DNA of 37,113 bases from Planctomycetia bacterium (GTDB lineage Bacteria > Planctomycetota > Phycisphaerae > Phycisphaerales > SM1A02), in assembly GCA_005790565.1 (NCBI GenBank), contig SXUJ01000046.1:1-37113 (forward strand), written 5' to 3'. Shown piece after piece: positions 30,976 to 37,113 of the stretch. Within the stretch, counting starts at the first letter, position 1. Every line of letters starts with the position of its first letter. The notes beneath the pieces were generated by a model. The model was given only the letters and a program-made list of their open reading frames with translations, was not told the origin of the DNA and did no database searches. The position numbers and the translations under genes were made by a program.

Positions 30976-32553
30976 TTACGGACAAGGTCCCCAGTTTCCG
31001 AGCAGGCTCGCAAGATCCGAGGCGTCCACGACTCCGTTGCAATCCAGATCGCCAAGACAGGGAGCTGCCACGCACTCGCCCCAGTTTCCGAGAACGACCG
31101 ACAGGTCCGCCGCGGCCACCATGCCGTCACCATCGATGTCCCCAACGCAAGAATCCGCCACTGGAATGAGGACAAACGCGAACCCAGGTTCCCACTCATT
31201 TGGCGCACTGGTCGCGACGATCCAACCACTCGCGTTGACACCGTGCGCTTGTGTGAGATTGAGACCTCTTTCCTCGAGCAATTCGTCAAGCGCGACGCCA
31301 CTCCAGATACCCGTAACCGGCGAGAGTTGCCATCGAACGGCCCGGCGTCGGGACACCGAACCTTGCTCAGATTCCGTGAGTGTCCCGACCGCAGTTTCGA
31401 CCCAATCCGCTGGATTGGCTCTGGCATCCGCAACGCGCGACGCCCCCTGCACCGTGCTCGCTTCGTGTTCCCATCCGCTCGCGACAGGAAGATGCCCAAG
31501 GTAGATCGGGACACTGCCGAGCGAGTGCCATACGGTTGCGTAGTCTTCGCACTGATCACAATTCCCAGAATTGATGTCGCATCCCGCCGGCCAAGGCCCT
31601 CCAAAGGGGTTCAATGATCCACCTTGCGCGTGCCCGTACAAGAGATTCAGCGAGCGTGCGAACACTGCGACACCGCGTGGCGTGTCGAGTTTTCCGCCGC
31701 CACATCTTGACCAGCGCCCATGCGGCACGATTGGGTATGGCTCCCCGCCGTGAAAGATCAACCCCCACTCTGCGTCGAAGCACATCGATTGCGTGAAGTC
31801 CTCGAAGTGGCAGAGATAAGGGGAAGTACAGCGGTACGAGTGGCCAATGCCTGCGGCGTGGAGATTTGACGCACCCGAGAGTAGTTCCGCAGTCGTCGCT
31901 GCGTTCTCGGAGAACTTTGACTGCTCGCTGTCGAGTCGCTGGGCCGAGCCGATCGCGAGTGGAGCGTCGTCCGTCAAGAGGATCCACTTTGTTCCGCGCC
32001 GTGAGAAACTCACACCGCACTCCCAAGGGCATGTTCCAAAAATCGTTCTTCCATCGTCGGCGATAGAAAACGCAGCACTCCTCGTCTCCGAAGCGAGCGT
32101 GGCCGTCCATCCCTCTGCGCCGCGCCATGCCGCGGCCATTGACGCGCTACTTGTGTGGGACACGCCGACATATCCAGCGACGACCGGATCGATACCCTCC
32201 GAAAGATCGCATGAAGTCGTACTCAATCCGTTCGCAGTCAACGGGATCCTGAGCGGGTATGTCACGCCACAAGCATCCGCGGATGGAAACCAAATCATCG
32301 CAAAGGGATTCCCCGCCTCATCCACCGCGTTGCCCGAAACAATTCCCTGATCGTTGATCGCGAACCTTCCCTGTTCCATTCCAAACTCACTGTGGTACGC
32401 CGCCTGTTCAAGCGCCGCGCCCAATTCGACAACTCGATACCGAACTTCTGCAAGTGCTCCGTTTGCGGATGCGAGGGCAGCAGCGCCAACGGTCATCGCT
32501 GTGATCCAATCGCAACGGCAGGAGAAAACAACAATCGGAGTTCGATTAGCCAC
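30976..32553 (-). CDS. Secreted HAF/propeller-like protein with two dockerin-like repeats
   Basis: A GTG start at 32553 with AAGGA 10 nt upstream gives a signal-like N-terminus ending near ALASANGALA-EVRY. The body (about residues 35-455) has repeated short strands of the HAF type (FAINDQGIVSGNAVDEAGNPFAMIW, AFSIADDGRTIFGTCP, GVNASGWIVATSA), typical of extracellular beta-propellers, and many Cys. The C-terminus carries two EF-hand/dockerin-like calcium motifs, GDIDGDGMVAAADLSVVLGNWGEC and GDLDCNGVVDASDLASLLGNWGPC, which in Phycisphaerae end exported proteins and may serve surface sorting or attachment. A longer frame reaches 32745 right after the cvfB stop, but its extra 64 codons do not look like a gene. 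Start uncertain; function unknown, probably cell-surface. Confidence 0.75.
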   Translation of the reverse strand: MANRTPIVVFSCRCDWITAMTVGAAALASANGALAEVRYRVVELGAALEQAAYHSEFGMEQGRFAINDQGIVSGNAVDEAGNPFAMIWFPSADACGVTYPLRIPLTANGLSTTSCDLSEGIDPVVAGYVGVSHTSSASMAAAWRGAEGWTATLASETRSAAFSIADDGRTIFGTCPWECGVSFSRRGTKWILLTDDAPLAIGSAQRLDSEQSKFSENAATTAELLSGASNLHAAGIGHSYRCTSPYLCHFEDFTQSMCFDAEWGLIFHGGEPYPIVPHGRWSRCGGGKLDTPRGVAVFARSLNLLYGHAQGGSLNPFGGPWPAGCDINSGNCDQCEDYATVWHSLGSVPIYLGHLPVASGWEHEASTVQGASRVADARANPADWVETAVGTLTESEQGSVSRRRAVRWQLSPVTGIWSGVALDELLEERGLNLTQAHGVNASGWIVATSAPNEWEPGFAFVLIPVADSCVGDIDGDGMVAAADLSVVLGNWGECVAAPCLGDLDCNGVVDASDLASLLGNWGPCP

Positions 32554-32745
32554 GCGAGACCATCCTTCTTGATTGGAATCTGAGAGCAGAAGTTTTGAGT
32601 CGCCAACTCTGAAGTTTGCGCGCGTCCTTGCGGCGCCGGACTCGACACGGCTGTCACTGTCGCGACTTGGGGCCAGAGCGCAAGTGAAAAGTTCCTGTAT
32701 TGACGAGAATTCATCTCGTCGCGCGTGTCGCACGCGCACAACCAT
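32554..32745. other. Intergenic gap between cvfB-like gene and secreted protein gene
   Basis: The 192-bp gap is open in the minus-strand frame of the secreted protein, but reads as low-quality coding sequence. I see no TANNCT box near the GTG start. A ribosome site AAGGA is at 32564-32568. Promoter position unknown; read-through from the cvfB-like gene is possible. Confidence 0.3.
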
Positions 32746-33591
32746 TCAGCTGCGCGAAGGAGTCAACTCAATGCCCGGGCTTAGGAAGGTGATCTTGCGC
32801 GCTTTGAAGAGTGCGCCGAGCGCCTGCTTGAAGGCTTTTTTGCTCGTGCCGAAACGCGCGCGAATTGCGTCAGGCGCGCTGCTGTCATCGAAATTCAACC
32901 GCCCGCCTGCCTTCGCGAGTTCTTGCAGAATCAACTCGGTGAGCGGTGCAACTCGCTCGTAACCAGCCTTGTCGAGTCGCAGGTCGATCTTTCCGTCCTC
33001 ACGCACTTCTTGCACGAAACCGCGCACTCGCGTTCCGATTGGGAGCGGTGAAGCAAGATTCGATTTGTAAATCAGTCCCCGATGCGCGTGCTCGACAATC
33101 ACGCCGAAACCGAGCGGGGACTCTTCAAAGACAAGAAGATCCACCTCCTGATCGACCACATACGGGGGCTTCGTCTTGCTGAAGTGTTGCGTGATCAACG
33201 CGGTCGCAATGACTCGATCGGTTTCCTTGTCATGCATTACCTTGACAACGACCTTCTGCCCAACCTCGACATGCGGCCGCTGCTCGCGATAGGGCAAGAG
33301 CAAATCCTTCGACAGCCCCCAATCCAAAAAAGCCCCCGCGCGCTCGTGAATGTCCTTCACACGCATACATGCGAACTCGTCAACGCATGCAAGTGGCGTT
33401 TCGGTTGTCGCCACAAGTCGATCCTCCGAATCTCGATACACAAAGACTTCAATCGTGTCGCGAATTCGAAGCGTGCGTGGGATGAATCTGCCAGGAAGCA
33501 GAATCTCCCCAAGCGGTCCTCCATCGAGATAAACGCCGGGTTGTGCCTCGCGGACGGCGGTGAGGGTATTGCGTCGACCAAGGCGAGCCAT
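32746..33591 (-). CDS. CvfB-like S1-domain RNA-binding protein
   Basis: The CvfB/YitL family has tandem S1-type OB folds and a C-terminal winged helix; Staphylococcus aureus CvfB binds RNA and affects virulence gene expression. The 281-residue product begins MARLGRRNTL and shows GVYLDGGPLGEILLPGRFIP, IEVFVYRDSEDRLVATTETP, GAFLDWGLSKDLLLPYREQ (an S1-type domain with the family's DLLLPYxEQ), VVKVMHDKETDRVIAT, FGVIVEHAHRGLIYKSN and VRGFVQEVREDGKIDLRL (another S1-like), then a winged helix (LTELILQELAKAGGRLNFDDSS, ARFGTSKKAFKQALGALFKARKI). The ATG at 33591 is fixed by homology and a TACCCT box 9 nt upstream. Cytoplasmic, probably post-transcriptional regulator. Divergent from the sdh operon. Confidence 0.87.
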   Translation of the reverse strand: MARLGRRNTLTAVREAQPGVYLDGGPLGEILLPGRFIPRTLRIRDTIEVFVYRDSEDRLVATTETPLACVDEFACMRVKDIHERAGAFLDWGLSKDLLLPYREQRPHVEVGQKVVVKVMHDKETDRVIATALITQHFSKTKPPYVVDQEVDLLVFEESPLGFGVIVEHAHRGLIYKSNLASPLPIGTRVRGFVQEVREDGKIDLRLDKAGYERVAPLTELILQELAKAGGRLNFDDSSAPDAIRARFGTSKKAFKQALGALFKARKITFLSPGIELTPSRS

Positions 33592-33600
33592 AATGCACCT

Positions 33601-33606
33601 AGGGTA
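33601..33606 (-). promoter_or_regulatory. Putative -10 box TACCCT of the cvfB-like gene
   Basis: TACCCT ends 9 nt before the ATG at 33591 on the minus strand, giving a leader of only two or three bases. It belongs to the same TANNCT set with slightly longer spacing. Confidence 0.35.
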
Positions 33607-33684
33607 CGAGAATTCACCGCTCTTCCCCACACGGGTCGTTTCTAGCACAGAGTTCGGCGAGCGCATGGGTGCTCGATATCGCGC

Positions 33685-33690
33685 TATGCT
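33685..33690 (+). promoter_or_regulatory. Putative -10 box TATGCT of the sdhCAB operon
   Basis: TATGCT lies 34 bp before the ATG at 33725. The leader would hold GAGGTAG repeats (GCGAGGTAGACGAGGTAG), the second of which ends 4 nt before the ATG and can act as a Shine-Dalgarno. Confidence 0.35.
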
Positions 33691-33724
33691 CCTACCCCTC
33701 TCAGCGAGGTAGACGAGGTAGTTC

Positions 33725-34570
33725 ATGACGAAGATTTCACTTCCCCAAGCTCGTGGATTTCTGCAAACCAATCGGCGCGACCTCTGGTGGCTTCAACCGC
33801 TCGTGGTGCTCCTCGGTTTTGGCGCATTCATCGTCTACTCCACCTGGGCCGCACTCCAAGGGAATCACTACTTCATTGGCGGCCCGAGCCAGCCTGGCGC
33901 GCAACAGTTGCTCTCGCCCTTCTACTCTCCCGTCGTGTGGGATGCCGCTGGTCTTCAGTCCGGCCACGCATGGTTCGCGGGGCTTCCGGCATGGTGGCCG
34001 GCATGGATGCTCTTCTCCCCCGCGCTGTTGATCCTTCCCTTTCCTGGCCTCTTCCGTTTCACCTGCTACTACTACCGCGGCGCGTACTACAAAGCGTTCT
34101 GGGGAGACCCCGTCAGCTGCGCCGTTGGCGAGCCGAAACTTCGGGGCGAAAACTATCGCGGCGAAGAAAAGTTCCCTCTCATCTTTCAGAACATCCACCG
34201 CTACGCGCTGTACATCGCCATTGTCTTCATCTTTCTGCTCGCGTTTGATGCGTGGACATCACTCTGGAACATGGACGCCAATGGCGCGAAGCACTTTGGC
34301 GTGAGCGTCGGATCACTCGTCCTCACCATGAATGTGGTGCTGCTTGGCGGGTACACCTTTGGTTGTCACTGCTGGCGCCACTTGGTAGGCGGAAAGCATG
34401 ACTGTATGTCGTGCAGCAAGATGCGGCAAAACGTCTATTCGCGCGTCAGTTGGCTCAACGCTCGACACATGCTCTTCGCATGGATGAGCCTCTTCTGGGT
34501 TGGCTTCACCGATGTCTATGTGCGGCTCTGCTCCATGGGAGTCTGGACGGACTACAGGATTTTCTCATGA
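33725..34570 (+). CDS. sdhC: Succinate dehydrogenase membrane subunit, Sdh1/class F-like
   Basis: This is the predicted quinone-reducing membrane anchor of the SdhCAB complex. The 281-residue protein has about five hydrophobic helices (about 21-42, 92-112, 158-178, 195-212, 248-268), longer than the usual three-helix SdhC. The size and position match the SdhC of mycobacterial Sdh1-type complexes. A loop after the fourth helix holds C214-H-C216-x2-H219-x7-C227-x2-C230 and further His and Cys residues nearby. Mycobacterial Sdh1 is reported to carry a membrane-embedded Rieske-type iron-sulfur cluster instead of haem, and this Cys/His cluster could be the counterpart; the exact ligand match is my inference. 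The stop overlaps the sdhA start by ATGA, so the two are translationally coupled. Confidence 0.82.
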   Translation: MTKISLPQARGFLQTNRRDLWWLQPLVVLLGFGAFIVYSTWAALQGNHYFIGGPSQPGAQQLLSPFYSPVVWDAAGLQSGHAWFAGLPAWWPAWMLFSPALLILPFPGLFRFTCYYYRGAYYKAFWGDPVSCAVGEPKLRGENYRGEEKFPLIFQNIHRYALYIAIVFIFLLAFDAWTSLWNMDANGAKHFGVSVGSLVLTMNVVLLGGYTFGCHCWRHLVGGKHDCMSCSKMRQNVYSRVSWLNARHMLFAWMSLFWVGFTDVYVRLCSMGVWTDYRIFS

Positions 34571-36387
34571 GCGCACTCGATAAATACATTGTCACGGATC
34601 ACGATGTCCTCGTCATCGGCGCGGGCGGAGCGGGCTTGCGCGCAGCGATCGAGTCGAGCGCACACGGTGCGCGCACGGCGGTGATCTGCAAGTCGCTGCT
34701 GGGCAAGGCGCATACGGTCATGGCGGAAGGCGGTATGGCCGCCGCAATGGGTAATGTCGATGACCGTGACAATTGGGAAGTGCACTTCTCAGACACGATG
34801 CGCGGCGGCGGCTACCTCAACAATCCCGTTATGGCTGAGCACCATGCTCGCGAGGCACCGGCACGAGTTCGCGAACTTGAAGCGTGGGGCGCAGTCTTTG
34901 ATCGCACGAAGGATGGCAAGATCCTCCAGCGCAACTTCGGTGGCCACCGCTATCCGCGCCTCGCGCACGTCGGCGATCGCACCGGCCTCGAGATGATCCG
35001 CACACTCCAGGATCACGGGGTGCATCAGGGACTCGACATCTTCATGGAGATGACGGTCGTCGCGTTGCTGACGAGTGGCGGTCGCGTGGTCGGCGCACTC
35101 GGGTACGACCGCGAGCGCGGACGCATGCGCGTCTGGCGAGCGGGCGCTGTGGTGCTCGCGACTGGCGGTATTGGCAAGGCGTTTCGCATCACTAGCAATT
35201 CGTGGGAGTACACCGGTGATGGGCAATCGCTCGCGTACCACGCGGGCGCGGCGCTCATGGATATGGAGTTCGTGCAAGTCCATCCCACCGGCATGGTGTG
35301 GCCACCAAGCGTCCGAGGCATTCTTGTGACCGAGGGCGTGCGAGGCGAAGGCGGCGTTCTTCGCAACAGCGAGGGTCGTCGCTTCATGTTCGACGACATT
35401 CCCGATCTGTACAAAAACCAAGTTGCGAAAGATGAAGAGGAAGGCTGGCGCTATGTGTGCGGAGACAAGCACGCACAAAGACCGCCCGAACTCCTCACCC
35501 GCGACCATGTCGCGCGCTGCATCAACCGAGAAATCAAGGCCGGCCGCGGCTCCCCGCACGGCGGCGTCTTCCTTGACATTGGCTGGATCAAGGAACGCCT
35601 TCCCAACGCGCGCGAGCACATCAAGAAAAAACTGCCCAGCATGTACCACCAGTTCATGCAACTCGCGGGCGTCGACATCACGACCGAAGCGATGGAGGTC
35701 GGACCGACCACGCACTATGTCATGGGCGGCGTCCGCGTCGATGGCCACACACAGATGTCCAATGTCCCAGGCCTCTTCGCGGCGGGAGAAGTTGCGGCGG
35801 GCCTTCACGGTGCAAATCGACTCGGGGGGAACTCTCTTAGTGACCTCATCGTCTTTGGGCAGCGCGCGGGCGAGCACGCCGCGAAGTTCGCGAAGGATGC
35901 GCCAAGTCGCGAGGTCGATGTTGGTCAGGTCGAAGCGGAAACGCGCCGCGCCCTTGAATCGTTCGATCGGCCGCAGGGCGAAAACCCCTACGCCATCCAG
36001 TCGGATCTCCAGGACACGATGCAAGACCTCGTCGGCATCGTTCGCACCCAGAAGGAAATGGAACTTGCCCTGGAAAGACTCGCGGCGCTCCGAGCGCGCG
36101 CGGCAAAGGCTGGTGTCGCGGGCCATCGTGAATACAACCCCGGTTGGCACACGGCGATTGATCTACGCAATCTGCTCACGGTCAGCGAGGCCGTGGCGCG
36201 CTGCGCGCTTGAGCGGAAAGAAAGTCGCGGCGCGCAGTTCCGCGAGGACTTCCCGAACAAGTCCGACGAGTGTTCGAAGTACAACAATGTTGTCCGCAAG
36301 GGCGCGGATGGATCCATGATCCTCGAGCGAGAACTCCTTCCCCCAATGCGTTCGGATCTCAAGGCCATCATCGAGAAAATGAAGTAA
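34567..36387 (+). CDS. sdhA: Succinate dehydrogenase flavoprotein subunit
   Basis: The subunit oxidises succinate to fumarate with covalently bound FAD. The start at 34567 is chosen for its ATGA overlap with sdhC and the family N-terminus; the frame upstream lies inside sdhC. Residues 13-34 form the Rossmann motif DVLVIGAGGAGLRAAIES. His49 in GKAHTVMAEGG is the covalent FAD site. HPTGMVWPP, RNSEGRRFMFDDIP and the HGANRLGGNSLSDLIVFG segment near residue 420 carry substrate-binding His and Arg residues, and the C-terminal helical domain has YNPGWHTAIDLRNLLTVSEAVARCALERKESRGAQFRED. At 606 residues it is full length. The last bases and 24 nt after the stop are part of an exact 59-bp repeat found again at the window end. 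Confidence 0.95.
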   Translation: MSALDKYIVTDHDVLVIGAGGAGLRAAIESSAHGARTAVICKSLLGKAHTVMAEGGMAAAMGNVDDRDNWEVHFSDTMRGGGYLNNPVMAEHHAREAPARVRELEAWGAVFDRTKDGKILQRNFGGHRYPRLAHVGDRTGLEMIRTLQDHGVHQGLDIFMEMTVVALLTSGGRVVGALGYDRERGRMRVWRAGAVVLATGGIGKAFRITSNSWEYTGDGQSLAYHAGAALMDMEFVQVHPTGMVWPPSVRGILVTEGVRGEGGVLRNSEGRRFMFDDIPDLYKNQVAKDEEEGWRYVCGDKHAQRPPELLTRDHVARCINREIKAGRGSPHGGVFLDIGWIKERLPNAREHIKKKLPSMYHQFMQLAGVDITTEAMEVGPTTHYVMGGVRVDGHTQMSNVPGLFAAGEVAAGLHGANRLGGNSLSDLIVFGQRAGEHAAKFAKDAPSREVDVGQVEAETRRALESFDRPQGENPYAIQSDLQDTMQDLVGIVRTQKEMELALERLAALRARAAKAGVAGHREYNPGWHTAIDLRNLLTVSEAVARCALERKESRGAQFREDFPNKSDECSKYNNVVRKGADGSMILERELLPPMRSDLKAIIEKMK

Positions 36388-36411
36388 GCAGCCGATAGAA
36401 GATGCGCACGC
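36353..36411 (+). repeat. 59-bp exact repeat, copy 1 (3' end of sdhA and spacer)
   Basis: From CGGATCTCAAGG to GATGCGCACGC the sequence equals 37055-37113 base for base. Copy 1 covers the last codons of sdhA, its TAA and the first 24 nt of the spacer. The base before each copy differs (t versus g). Confidence 0.95.
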
Positions 36412-36450
36412 CATCGTGCGCGCGTCCACCGAAGTTAGGAGTCGCTCCCC

Positions 36451-37089
36451 ATGTCTTCCGCTCCCCAAACCACCACCACCAACGAAACCCGCATGATGAA
36501 CTTCCGCGTCTGGCGCGGCGACGCGAATGGCGGGGCATTCGTGGAGTACTCCGTCGAAGTCACACCGGGGATGGTCGTCTTGGATTGCATTCACAAGATT
36601 CAAGCCGAGCAGGCGCAAGATCTCGCGTGCCGGTGGAACTGCAAGGCCGGCAAATGCGGTTCCTGCTCCGCGGAAATCAATGGCAAACCAAGCCTCATGT
36701 GCATGACGCGGATGGACACGCTTCCTAAGGATGAGACCGTGATGGTCGAACCCATGCAGGCGTTTCCGATCCTGCGCGACCTCGTGACGGATGTTTCGTG
36801 GAACTACGAAGTCAAGAAGAAGATCAAGCCGTTCAAGCCACGAGCGCCCGACAATGCGGATGGGACTTGGACGACCTATCAAGTCGATGTCGAACGGGCG
36901 CAAGAGTTCCGCAAATGCATCGAGTGCTTTCTCTGCCAAGATGTGTGCCATGTCCTGCGCGATCACCACAAGCACGACGAATTCATTGGGCCTCGATTCC
37001 TGGTGTTTACGGCGGCGCTCGAGATGAATCCGCTCGACACCGAAGATCGCATCGCGGATCTCAAGGCCATCATCGAGAAAATGAAGTAA
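36451..37089 (+). CDS. sdhB: Succinate dehydrogenase iron-sulfur subunit, C-terminus replaced
   Basis: The subunit passes electrons from FAD to the membrane subunit through three iron-sulfur clusters. AGGAG lies 9 nt before the ATG. The plant-type ferredoxin domain has the [2Fe-2S] ligands C64, C69, C72 and C84 (NCKAGKCGSC…C). The first bacterial-ferredoxin motif C156-x2-C159-x2-C162-x3-C166 is present. The second Cys motif (normally about ten to twenty residues further, in a C-N-x-x-K-C-C-x-x-x-C-P block) is missing, although it is needed for the [3Fe-4S] and [4Fe-4S] clusters. Instead, after EMNPLDTEDRIA the chain ends DLKAIIEKMK, identical to the SdhA C-terminus and encoded in the terminal 59-bp repeat. 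The stop at 37087-37089 is therefore probably an assembly artefact and the real gene longer by about 35-40 codons. Confidence 0.85.
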   Translation: MSSAPQTTTTNETRMMNFRVWRGDANGGAFVEYSVEVTPGMVVLDCIHKIQAEQAQDLACRWNCKAGKCGSCSAEINGKPSLMCMTRMDTLPKDETVMVEPMQAFPILRDLVTDVSWNYEVKKKIKPFKPRAPDNADGTWTTYQVDVERAQEFRKCIECFLCQDVCHVLRDHHKHDEFIGPRFLVFTAALEMNPLDTEDRIADLKAIIEKMK

Positions 37090-37113
37090 GCAGCCGATAG
37101 AAGATGCGCACGC
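37055..37113 (+). repeat. 59-bp exact repeat, copy 2 (window end)
   Basis: The second copy ends at the last base of the window and supplies the apparent C-terminus, stop and downstream sequence of sdhB. Identity continuing through a stop codon and non-coding bases is not explained by protein homology and points to a misjoined contig end. Confidence 0.95.

Noticed and set aside
32554-32745. 64-codon N-terminal extension of the secreted dockerin-like protein, starting directly after the cvfB-like stop
   Set aside because: It would bury the signal peptide, its composition is not protein-like, and a GTG with an upstream AAGGA gives a better start.
34789-36150. Long open frame antisense to sdhA
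   Set aside because: sdhA is certain on the plus strand with all its motifs. GC-rich codon bias leaves long open antisense frames, and the antisense product has no recognisable domain.

Overview
The window looks like a contig from a Planctomycetota bacterium, most likely of class Phycisphaerae. The clearest sign is a secreted protein (30976-32553) that ends in two short dockerin/EF-hand-like repeats of the form D-x-D-G-D-G/N-G-x-V-x-x-x-D-L-x-x-x-L-G-N-W-G, typical of exported Phycisphaerae proteins. GC-rich codon use, a MuiA/DUF4139 protein, DUF1579 and DUF3500 proteins and an Sdh1-like succinate dehydrogenase fit this. The assignment is inference; there is no rRNA or tRNA here. Both ends look like assembly breaks: the left end is an AAG tract inside a gene tail, and the right end is an exact 59-bp copy of sequence 700 bp upstream.

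Layout. 1-3174: tail of an acidic protein, a decayed beta-carbonic anhydrase, a DASS-type anion/Na+ symporter and a deoxyhypusine-synthase-like protein. 3171-10684: a glycan or envelope-polymer island with asparagine synthase, a small Pro-rich membrane protein, a methyltransferase, a Wzt-like ABC ATPase with a C-terminal cargo domain, and an 885-residue fusion of two GT4 glycosyltransferases. 10787-15357: a sensory module made of two coupled genes, a MASE1-CHASE-PAS protein with no kinase domain followed by a hybrid histidine kinase with a receiver, plus a small unknown gene. 15350-19306: a VF530-like DNA-binding protein, a MuiA-family protein, an acyl-CoA desaturase and a DUF4230-like protein. 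19338-25187: an exported transglutaminase-like protein, a metallo-beta-lactamase/double-rhodanese sulfur enzyme, the remnant of a second desaturase, and exported DUF3500 and DUF1579 proteins. 25374-33591: glycyl-tRNA synthetase, a three-domain exported fusion (M28 peptidase, family 3 solute-binding domain, beta-propeller), an MHS-type MFS transporter, the dockerin-like secreted protein and a CvfB-like S1 protein. 33725-37113: an sdhCAB operon of the Sdh1 (class F) type, whose SdhC carries a Cys/His-rich loop and whose sdhB is cut short at the contig edge.

The most striking pattern is not a gene. At eight genes a hexamer TANNCT lies 6-8 nt upstream of the start codon, too close for a leader or a ribosome binding site. 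The same hexamer lies further upstream of several genes that do have a leader and a Shine-Dalgarno sequence. This points to an organism-specific -10 element and widespread leaderless transcription. The clearest case is the 31-bp gap at 19307-19337, where two divergent genes each have such a box exactly 6 nt before their ATG. The most novel protein is the M28/solute-binding/propeller fusion.
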